The translations under genes were made by a program, and so were the position numbers. The notes beneath the pieces were generated by a model. It searched no databases and was not told the origin of the DNA. It was given only the letters and a program-made list of their open reading frames with translations. A stretch of 45,722 nt of DNA from positions 1 through 45,722 of the forward strand of contig JAPXSY010000020.1 in assembly GCA_033812795.1 (NCBI GenBank), given 5' to 3'. The stretch comes from JAPXSY01 sp033812795. GTDB lineage: Bacteria > Verrucomicrobiota > Kiritimatiellia > RFP12 > UBA1067. Numbering within the stretch: the first letter of the stretch is position 1; every line of letters starts with the position of its first letter. This document shows, piece by piece, positions 39,054 through 45,722 of this stretch.

Positions 39054-40373
39054 TTATTCGGAACCGCCGCGTCTCCCGGTTGTCCAGCGCACCAGTCCCC
39101 AGAGCAGATCATGGCGCGCCATACCGGACGGCAGTTCGACACGCTCGTACAGGGTCCAGAAGGGCGCCCAGTTCCGTTCGATACCCCCGCTGTGGCGGAT
39201 GAGGTTGAACTCCAGAGCACGGAACCGCGAACCACGGGAGGTCGTCTCCCGCACGAAGAAGGGCCAGACCCGCGTGTACCGCTCCGTTTCGCGCAAGCCC
39301 GGGGCTCCGGGCGAGGGTTGCCAGATTGTCTCGCAGGTGTAGAACGGAAAGAAACGCGTACGCTCCGTAAGGCGCTTCGGACTCTCGGTGCGGGTATACT
39401 TCAGCAACGGCCATGCCGCATAACGACGCCGCTCATCCGACCCCTCGAACTCCCCGTAGAACGGCCAATAGGAACGTTGAAACGAGGCTTCGGTGGTACG
39501 GGTTTCCCAGATTTCACGCGTCTCATAAAAGGGCCAAGGCAGGCGCCAGCGCTCAGCCGAATCGGTCCGCGCATAGGAAAAGAACGGCGGCAGCACCAAT
39601 CGTTGCGATTCGCGCGCGCGGTTGACCTCGCCGTAGAGAGGAAAAAGCAGGAACGAGGAGCCGGGGTTGCGTTCGTCCTCGTATCGCGCGGAATTCCAGA
39701 ACGGCCACAAAACATACCGGCGGTCGGTCTTCTTTTTGGTGTTGATTTGACGGCACCAGAACGGAAAGACGCCCTCTTCACGCAGATGCGGGTTTTCGGT
39801 AAGGCGGGAGAAGAAGGGCCAGGGGGTATAGACGCGTTCGACCCCGTTGACCTCGTAATTGAAATAGAGCGGAAACAGGGTGAAGTCGATGTCATCCATC
39901 AGCGCCATATGCGGCAGATGGCCGTACAGGGGGAAGAGTGCCCAATAGTCTTCGCCCGCCCGTGTGCGTCCCTCAAACCACACGGGCAGGATCACGGTCT
40001 TCCAGGCCGCGTCGTCCCGGGTGACGTCGTCATCCGACCCGTACGCCAGCAACAACCGCCACCAGGACTGCTGGTGGTCGCGATGAAAGGTGCCGAGCGG
40101 CCACGCCACATCCGTCACGTGCGTGTCCGATACGGGATCACGCACGTCCGCGTAGAAGGGGCGCACAGCCCAGAAGACGCCGCCTTCACGCGTGGCGCGG
40201 TACTCGAAAAACGGCCCCAGACGAAAACGGCTGACCACCTCGTCCCTCGCCGACCCGGTCAGGGATGCGGGCTCCCCGAATGCCGCAATCTGTTGGAGGG
40301 CGACACCGCAACCGAACGCGAGCACGCGCGAGAAACACAATACGGCTTTAGTCGTTCTGGCGGAAATACTCAT
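39054..40373 (-). CDS. Exported protein with about 15 W/F-P-F/L-Y repeats
   Basis: Start at 40373 (MSISARTTKAV) lies inside the 3' end of pyrB; an ATG seven codons upstream is possible. Residues about 8-33 look like a signal peptide (VLCFSRVLAFGCGVALQQIAAFG). The mature part of the roughly 439-residue protein repeats an aromatic-Pro-aromatic motif every 25-30 residues: WALFPLYG, FTLFPLYF, YTPWPFFS, YVLWPFWN, RLPWPFYE, RSYWPFYG, RVWPFFV and others. This suggests a regular beta structure, perhaps an outer-membrane barrel or beta-propeller-like array. I do not recognise a named family. Co-transcribed with argF-pyrB by position, though an envelope role near mla is equally possible. Confidence 0.6.
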   Translation of the reverse strand: MSISARTTKAVLCFSRVLAFGCGVALQQIAAFGEPASLTGSARDEVVSRFRLGPFFEYRATREGGVFWAVRPFYADVRDPVSDTHVTDVAWPLGTFHRDHQQSWWRLLLAYGSDDDVTRDDAAWKTVILPVWFEGRTRAGEDYWALFPLYGHLPHMALMDDIDFTLFPLYFNYEVNGVERVYTPWPFFSRLTENPHLREEGVFPFWCRQINTKKKTDRRYVLWPFWNSARYEDERNPGSSFLLFPLYGEVNRARESQRLVLPPFFSYARTDSAERWRLPWPFYETREIWETRTTEASFQRSYWPFYGEFEGSDERRRYAAWPLLKYTRTESPKRLTERTRFFPFYTCETIWQPSPGAPGLRETERYTRVWPFFVRETTSRGSRFRALEFNLIRHSGGIERNWAPFWTLYERVELPSGMARHDLLWGLVRWTTGRRGGSE

Positions 40374-41430
40374 GAATGTGCTTCTCGCAACCAAAGGTGA
40401 CAGCGATCAGCGCGGCCCGGATCCACATCCCGTTCCGCATCTGGCGCCAGTACATCGCGCGGGGATCGCTGTCCACCGATTTGGAAATCTCATCGCGCCG
40501 CGGCAACGGGTGCATCAGAATGGCGTGCTGCGGCAGTATTTTCAACTCGTCGAGACCGAACTTGAACTGCCGCGTGTCAATCTTGTCACTGTCCCCCTTG
40601 GCCGCATCCCACTCGTCCTGAATGCGGGTCATGTACACCGCATCCGCCTGCCGGATCGCGGCGCGAAAATCGTCAGTCAACTCGAACGTCACATCCTTCC
40701 CTTTGAGCATGGCCAACACATCGGGACAGACCTGCAACGATGGCGGTGCCACAAAAATCTGACGGATGTTGGGATAATTCGTCAGCAGATAGGAGAGCGA
40801 ACGCACCGTGCGCCCGCGCAGCAGGTCGCCGCAGAAAACCACGGTGCGGTCGCGCAACCCGCCCGACCGCTCGAAACTCCGCAACAGCGTATAGATATCC
40901 AACAGCGCCTGAGTAGGGTGCTGATCCTGTCCTGATCCGGCATTGATGATCGGGATCGGCCGCTCGGAGTTGGAGAGCGCCCACGCCATCCGTTCGGCCA
41001 ACCCCTTCTCCGGGGTGCGCATGATGATCAGGTCGAAATACGAACTGAACGTCCGTACCGAATCCTCGCGCGACTCGCCTTTGAACTCCGAAGAGATCGA
41101 GGTGTCGCGCACCTCGCCGGTCGGCACGCCAAGAATCTGACACGCCGAAACAAAGGAGAGGAAAGTACGCGAACTCGGCTGCGAAAAGTAAAGCATCGCG
41201 CGCTTGTGCGAGGCCTGCTCGCGTAAAAACCCGGTCCCTTCACGCGTTTTGGCGATACTCCGGATCTCGTTCGCCAGCGTGGCGAGTTTGTCCAACAGTT
41301 CATACCCGAACTGCTGGGCGAACAGCGTGTGGTACGGCATGCCGTTCTCCTGCATCAAGTAGGTTGCCTTCTCAAAGAACGGTAACGGCTCGAACGCTTC
41401 CCATGTGATGTCGGACATGTTTCGGATCAT
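40348..41430 (-). CDS. pyrB: Aspartate carbamoyltransferase catalytic subunit
   Basis: Start at 41430 (MIRNMSDITW) follows AAAGGGGG four bases away. The roughly 360-residue protein shows the carbamoyl-phosphate site SQPSSRTFLSF, the GESREDSVRTFSSY segment with Lys/Ser loop equivalent, NAGSGQDQHPTQALLDIYT and ILMHPLPRRDEI, the last being diagnostic for aspartate rather than ornithine. It catalyses the first committed step of pyrimidine synthesis. It is longer than the E. coli catalytic chain (about 310) and no pyrI follows. It lies 48 bp after argF and overlaps the next gene. Confidence 0.93.
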   Translation of the reverse strand: MIRNMSDITWEAFEPLPFFEKATYLMQENGMPYHTLFAQQFGYELLDKLATLANEIRSIAKTREGTGFLREQASHKRAMLYFSQPSSRTFLSFVSACQILGVPTGEVRDTSISSEFKGESREDSVRTFSSYFDLIIMRTPEKGLAERMAWALSNSERPIPIINAGSGQDQHPTQALLDIYTLLRSFERSGGLRDRTVVFCGDLLRGRTVRSLSYLLTNYPNIRQIFVAPPSLQVCPDVLAMLKGKDVTFELTDDFRAAIRQADAVYMTRIQDEWDAAKGDSDKIDTRQFKFGLDELKILPQHAILMHPLPRRDEISKSVDSDPRAMYWRQMRNGMWIRAALIAVTFGCEKHIHEYFRQND

Positions 41431-41478
41431 ACAACCCCCTTTCACCGGACCGCCGCAAGGCGGCACCCTCCCGGAACC

Positions 41479-42483
41479 TCACAATGCCGAAAGATCAGTC
41501 AGCGCGGAAACATACAGGGCCTTGATGGTGTGCATCCGGTTCTCGGCCTCGTCGAACACCTTGGAGTACGGGGCCTCGAACACCTCGTCGGTCACCTCCA
41601 ACGCCCCGCTTTCTGCGGTCACCGTAGTCTCGTGATCGTGGAAAGCGGGCAGACAGTGAAGGAAGATCAACCCGCCGTCCTCATTTCCGGTGGCCCGCAC
41701 GAGAGCCCGGTTCACCTGATAGGGCCGCAACAGGCGCAGACGTTTTTCCTTCTGCGCCTCTTCACCCATGGAGACCCATACGTCGGTATAGAGCACATTA
41801 GCGCCGGCCACACCCCGAACGGGATCCGTGACCACCTCGACGCCGGCCCCGTGCCGACGGGCGATCTCTCCGGCCTCCCGTACCAGATCCGGATCGGGCA
41901 GCAGGTCGGAGGGTGTGCAGTTGACGTAGTGGATGCCCGCCTTGGCGCAACCGAACATCAGCGAATTTGCCACGTTGTTACGGCCATCGCCCACATACGC
42001 AACCTTCAGCCCCTTCAGCCGCCCGAAGTTTTCCTGAATCGTCATGAGATCCGCCAGAATCTGCGTCGGATGGAAGACATCTGTCAGACCGTTCCAGACC
42101 GGGACGCCCGCATAGGCCGCCAGGGTCTCGACCGTTTGCTGGGCGTACCCGCGGAACAGGATGCCGTCAAAGAGGCGCCCCAGCACACGTGCGGTATCCT
42201 TGACCGACTCCTTGGCACCGAAGTGAAGATCGTTTTTCGTCAGGTATTCGGCGGTCCCGCCCTCGTCACGGATCGCGATCGAGGCGGAGTTGCGGGTTCG
42301 GGTCGAACTCTTTTCGAAGATCAGGGCTACATGACGCCGACTCAGCAAGTCGCCGCGTATCCCCGCCCGGCGGCGCGCCTTGAGCGCCACCGCGAGATCG
42401 ATCACATTCAGCATTTCCTCATCACTCAAATCCACCATACGCAGCAGCGAGCGCCCGTACAGTTCCGGCATCCAGTTCAACAT
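41479..42483 (-). CDS. argF: Ornithine carbamoyltransferase
   Basis: The 334-residue protein has the carbamoyl-phosphate motif FEKSSTRTR (57-64), HPTQILADLMT, the ornithine-specific DVWVSMGEE and the catalytic HCLPAFHD. It makes citrulline from ornithine and carbamoyl phosphate in arginine synthesis; a catabolic role cannot be excluded, but no arcA/arcC lies nearby. A well-formed promoter (42507-42535) and GGAG ribosome site precede it, making it first gene of an argF-pyrB unit. Confidence 0.94.
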   Translation of the reverse strand: MLNWMPELYGRSLLRMVDLSDEEMLNVIDLAVALKARRRAGIRGDLLSRRHVALIFEKSSTRTRNSASIAIRDEGGTAEYLTKNDLHFGAKESVKDTARVLGRLFDGILFRGYAQQTVETLAAYAGVPVWNGLTDVFHPTQILADLMTIQENFGRLKGLKVAYVGDGRNNVANSLMFGCAKAGIHYVNCTPSDLLPDPDLVREAGEIARRHGAGVEVVTDPVRGVAGANVLYTDVWVSMGEEAQKEKRLRLLRPYQVNRALVRATGNEDGGLIFLHCLPAFHDHETTVTAESGALEVTDEVFEAPYSKVFDEAENRMHTIKALYVSALTDLSAL

Positions 42484-42506
42484 ATTCGTTCTCCAATGGG
42501 CCGCTC

Positions 42507-42535
42507 AGTATACGGCTCCATGCCAACGGGTACAA
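42507..42535 (-). promoter_or_regulatory. Predicted argF-pyrB promoter
   Basis: On the minus strand TTGTAC (42535-42530) and TATACT (42512-42507) are separated by exactly 17 bases, 23 bp before the argF ATG. This is among the best sigma-70-type matches in the window. Confidence 0.6.
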
Positions 42536-42553
42536 CCCGATTGCCGCGCCCAG

Positions 42554-45500
42554 TCAAGGGGCTATCGGCCCGGTCCGCGCCAGTCCGACCACCTCGGCGG
42601 TCCGCAACGGCCGGTCATAGAGTTGCAACCCACTCACTCGCCCGGCGATCGTGGCCGGTCCGGGCACATCAACAGCCCCAAAACCTTCCGGGAGTTCGGC
42701 CGTCCCTTCCCCGCCATCTGTGCCACCCTCCGGGAAGCGCCCCTCGGCCAGCGCCCACATCCGCCCGCATGCCGCATCACACACGAAGGCGACCTGATGC
42801 GTCTTCTCTGCGGTCAGCGCGCCGGGGGCGGTCGTGCAGACGGCCCTGCGGTTCCCGTCGTATGCCTCCAGCCTCAGCGAGGGCGCACCCCGCGATCTGG
42901 CCATTGAAACCCGCAGACCGCGACGTCCGTTCCACGTGCTGAACAACACCGCGCCGGGCTCCGCGTCTGCCAACGCGCACCACAGCGCGACACTCCACCC
43001 CGGCCGGCCGTGCGCACCGAATGCGGCTGGCACGACCGTCGGCCCCGTACCGCCGTACGCAAAAACCAGACCGTTTGTGCTGACGGAACGCGCCATGGGA
43101 TCAGGCCATAACCCGTCTGTTCTCAGGCGGTCCAGCGGATATGCACGCACGACCCTGCCTTGACGCACCGCGAGCCAACACTGGTTATCCTGTTCCCAGA
43201 CGGAACCGAGGCACACCTCCCCGCCCGCCCCGTCACCATACAGCAACAGTTCCGGCTCGGACCAGCGCGTCTTGGGATCTCCGATCTGCCGCGCGCCCGA
43301 GCCCCACACACTCCCGCCCCGTCCGCACCGTTCGCCGGATCTCCCCCGCCACAACAACAGCATGCGATCCCCGGAAAGGACCGCCGCGCTGACATGCCCG
43401 GTAACGGCCGCGAGGGTCTGTCCGGATTCGAAACGCAGTTTTTCCAGCGGCATCCCGTTCCCTTTTCCATCCGGATTGGCGCACCGCACCGGACCCTGCG
43501 CGCTCCCCGCGATGCCGCACACGGTTTTCCCGTCCGGTGCCGCAAGACAGTAGAACGCGCCCTCCCCCGGATCCGTCATGGCGCGAAACCCCGGACCCGT
43601 ACTTTCCGTAACCTCAAAGCGCACCCGTGCGGCGTTACGTTCCGAATACAGGTTCCGCGAAAAGGCGACCCGTCCCTCGATCGCCCCGTCCGGCTCGCGG
43701 CGCATGACGAGCGGCAGGCAGACCGCACCGTCCGCCAGAGAAACGGGCACCCCGATTCCCACCGGCATACCCCCTCCGGTCTGTCCTGCGGCAGCGGACG
43801 TCAAGCGCAGACGCTCGGTCGACCAAGCAACCCCGCCGTCATCCGAAAAGAGAAAGCCGTATCCCCGCACCGCCTCGTCCGTCCAAAAGAGATAGATACG
43901 GCCAAACGGCGTCTGGTATCCGATCGCGGAAACCTCCTCTCCGCCTTTGACCGTCACAGGCATAACCGGCGCAGACCATGTCTTTCCGCGATCACGACTC
44001 ACACTGACCGCAACATCGCAGAATCCGCTGCGCGGCGGCACAGGCTCCACCCCCTGCACCGCCAGCCAGGATCCATCCCGCAAGACCATGCAGAAAGGCC
44101 TGCCCCGCGCCCGCTGGAACGGCAACATCATACTCCCGTCGAGTCGCCGCACGTCCGTGTACCGTTCCGGCCGCGGCGCGGCCACGGTATCCGCCGCATG
44201 ACAGAGAAACTGCTCCGGGGCCAAAACACTGTCGGACACGCGCCAGCAGTCCAGCCAGCCCGAGAACGAGTTGGAGAGGGAGGGACGCCCCCCCAGCAGC
44301 AGATCACGCCACCCGTGGGAACGATCAGGCGGGGCAGGGTTGGCCACGCTTCCCTGCGACACGCCGTCCAGAAACAACTCCCACACTCCCACCCCGTTCC
44401 GAAGGGGATCGTAGGTCAGAGCCAGATGGCACCAGTTCGTGCACGCCGTCACATCGGCATTCACAAAAGACCGTTCGAACTGCAACCGTCCGCCCTGCGC
44501 CACGTCACTCACATGCAGGTGAAACCGCACTGCGGCGGCGTCAGGCCGCAACGAGAGCATCCATCCGTTGGAATTATCGCGCGCGCCGACCACCTGCCAG
44601 AAGCGTTCGGTTGGATTCGCGGATTTGCGGAACCATCCCTCGACCGTGAAGCGGTTGGTGAGATCACACCGCAGGCCCAAATCCGGCGCGACCAGCAGAC
44701 TGCGCTGTCCGAGCGCGCCATCCAGCCGAACGCTTCCGGTGTTCGCGCGCGCCGGGCGGCTCCTGCGCCACAAACCGGGTTCAGTCGGCAGACGCCCGGA
44801 CACCTGCTCCGGCGCAACCGATATGCCGCCGTCCCGACCCGGCGTGAGCGCATACGGCCCGCCGGTCAGATCCCGCAAATCCGGCGTCCCGTTCGGCAAC
44901 CGGTCCATAGGCCAGTAGGCGAGCGTGCGGGGCACTGCGGCGCACAACCATGCGGCGGGCGGCAGCACACCCGCACTCACCCTCCAGAGATCCATCTGTC
45001 CGTAAAAGGCGTCGTCCGCCTCACCCGCCCCGGCAAGGAAAAACCCGCCCGGAAGATCCGCGCACGCCGCCCGTACGGGATTGGTGGCAACCCCCAGAGA
45101 CACACGGTTCACGAAAAACTCCCAGACCCCGCACCCCGCACCCGTGCCGTCATAGGTCAGGCACATATGCCGCCACACATACGAAGCGTCTTTCGTTACG
45201 TCGCGGAAACGGTGTCGAAGCGTCAGGCGATCCGCCGCGGCATCGGCGTGCAAGACGAAGGCCGGCCCCTGCGCATCGCGACACAGCGCCACGCGCCACC
45301 CGGTGCCGGGGCGGCCCGCGCCGAAAAGCGGCCACGAGACGCCCTCCGCAGGATCGTCCGCGCAACGCACCCACCCCTCAACCGTAAACGCATTCGTCCA
45401 CACGAGGGCACGGCCGAGTCCCGCGGCACGCAACTCCGCCGCAGGCACACCGGAAAACAACACCGAACCGCGGTTGCGGCCTTCACCACGCGAAGCGGCG

Positions 45501-45718
45501 GGCAACGATTCGTACGCCGGCAGCACGGCGAGCGGCATGCGGAACGAAGGGGTTACCGCACACGATCCCGTAGCGGTCAGGGAATGAAGCCCGGTAATAT
45601 CGCGTAAATCCGCCTCGCTGCGGAAGGTATCCAACGGCCAGTACGCCAGCGTCCCTTCTCCGGCCGCAACACATGCGGCCAGCATCGTGATCCCGATCAG
45701 CCTTGCCGTCCCGCTCAT
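42554..45718 (-). CDS. Exported LamG-LamG-sialidase-like-LamG protein
   Basis: The 1054-residue frame begins four bases from the window edge, so its ribosome site is mostly unseen, but MSGTARLIGITMLAACVAAGEG is a good signal peptide. Two LamG modules (about 25-265 and 270-530; each with a TLAYWPLD/ TLAYWPMD opening and FTVEGWVR / FTVEGWFR strand) precede a six-blade BNR/sialidase-like propeller (about 540-860) with two Asp boxes, SRDRGKTW and SDDGGVAW. A third LamG (about 880-1050) closes the protein. Sialidase catalytic residues could not all be located, so exo-sialidase activity is only possible. Probably a secreted host-glycan or mucin/algal polysaccharide enzyme. Confidence 0.75.
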   Translation of the reverse strand: MSGTARLIGITMLAACVAAGEGTLAYWPLDTFRSEADLRDITGLHSLTATGSCAVTPSFRMPLAVLPAYESLPAASRGEGRNRGSVLFSGVPAAELRAAGLGRALVWTNAFTVEGWVRCADDPAEGVSWPLFGAGRPGTGWRVALCRDAQGPAFVLHADAAADRLTLRHRFRDVTKDASYVWRHMCLTYDGTGAGCGVWEFFVNRVSLGVATNPVRAACADLPGGFFLAGAGEADDAFYGQMDLWRVSAGVLPPAAWLCAAVPRTLAYWPMDRLPNGTPDLRDLTGGPYALTPGRDGGISVAPEQVSGRLPTEPGLWRRSRPARANTGSVRLDGALGQRSLLVAPDLGLRCDLTNRFTVEGWFRKSANPTERFWQVVGARDNSNGWMLSLRPDAAAVRFHLHVSDVAQGGRLQFERSFVNADVTACTNWCHLALTYDPLRNGVGVWELFLDGVSQGSVANPAPPDRSHGWRDLLLGGRPSLSNSFSGWLDCWRVSDSVLAPEQFLCHAADTVAAPRPERYTDVRRLDGSMMLPFQRARGRPFCMVLRDGSWLAVQGVEPVPPRSGFCDVAVSVSRDRGKTWSAPVMPVTVKGGEEVSAIGYQTPFGRIYLFWTDEAVRGYGFLFSDDGGVAWSTERLRLTSAAAGQTGGGMPVGIGVPVSLADGAVCLPLVMRREPDGAIEGRVAFSRNLYSERNAARVRFEVTESTGPGFRAMTDPGEGAFYCLAAPDGKTVCGIAGSAQGPVRCANPDGKGNGMPLEKLRFESGQTLAAVTGHVSAAVLSGDRMLLLWRGRSGERCGRGGSVWGSGARQIGDPKTRWSEPELLLYGDGAGGEVCLGSVWEQDNQCWLAVRQGRVVRAYPLDRLRTDGLWPDPMARSVSTNGLVFAYGGTGPTVVPAAFGAHGRPGWSVALWCALADAEPGAVLFSTWNGRRGLRVSMARSRGAPSLRLEAYDGNRRAVCTTAPGALTAEKTHQVAFVCDAACGRMWALAEGRFPEGGTDGGEGTAELPEGFGAVDVPGPATIAGRVSGLQLYDRPLRTAEVVGLARTGPIAP

Positions 45719-45722
45719 TGCG

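Noticed and set aside
38429..39235. 268-aa minus-strand frame rich in GFRVSGFQGF and NRDRYRNR
   Set aside because: Simple translation of the minisatellite; kept open by periodicity and lacking a start signal.
41530..42942. 470-aa plus-strand frame
   Set aside because: Antisense to argF and the LamG-sialidase-like gene; no protein signature.
43160..45607. 815-aa plus-strand frame
   Set aside because: Antisense shadow of the LamG-sialidase-like gene; Arg/Pro/His-rich and without motifs.

Overview
The window looks like a chromosomal segment from an uncultured anaerobic bacterium of the PVC superphylum, most likely Kiritimatiellota or a close relative. This is inferred from gene content: many secreted LamG and SUMF1-fold proteins, a DUF5107/TPR protein, a siroheme-dependent (anaerobic) heme gene pair, FeoB/FeoA iron uptake and Gram-negative Mla lipid transport. 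No rRNA or complete tRNA gene is present to fix the taxonomy.

Region 1 (1-6570) is the right end of an integrated mobile element that continues past the left edge. A tyrosine integrase faces a 30-bp copy of a tRNA-Gly 3' end (attR, 6541-6570). Behind the integrase, on the same strand, are a 442-aa unknown protein, a terminator, and then a second block with its own inverted-repeat operator: an excisionase-like HTH, a Cys-rich zinc protein, a VirE_N/BT4734-type primase-like protein, two small genes, a coiled-coil protein and a stand-alone M41-like peptidase (cut by the window edge). Four of the junctions in this block are short overlaps, three of them ATGA.

Region 2 (6638-10440) resumes the host chromosome with ahbC-ahbD (last steps of siroheme-dependent heme synthesis), an RdgC-like protein and a decayed gene remnant. 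Region 3 (10505-18330) is a plus-strand run of exported proteins: a double-LamG protein, a 32-codon micro-ORF, a large glycoside-hydrolase-like protein, an unknown secreted protein and two paralogous SUMF1-fold proteins. Region 4 (18357-22961, minus) has a small secreted (perhaps truncated) protein, an unusual three-module QueG-like Fe-S protein and a sodium:solute symporter. Divergent from it is a plus-strand set: DUF5107-TPR protein, secreted endonuclease/exonuclease/phosphatase-family enzyme, DoxX/Tat/aldo-keto-reductase fusion, and a membrane-anchored coiled-coil protein.

Region 5 (29235-42483) is mostly housekeeping: an FMN reductase with hisF, feoB-feoA, guaB, an mlaE-mlaF-mlaD-HTH operon, and argF-pyrB followed by an aromatic-repeat protein. 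It also holds two non-coding oddities: a hairpin cluster (35010-35092) and a 560-bp minisatellite (38484-39046) directly upstream of mlaE. The window ends with a 1054-aa LamG-LamG-sialidase-like-LamG exported protein.

The best candidates for something undescribed are the three-module QueG-like protein coupled to a symporter, the DoxX-Tat-AKR fusion, the hierarchical minisatellite, the W-P-F-Y repeat protein, and the unknown cargo of the mobile element. All functional statements rest on reading motifs by eye; no database search was possible.
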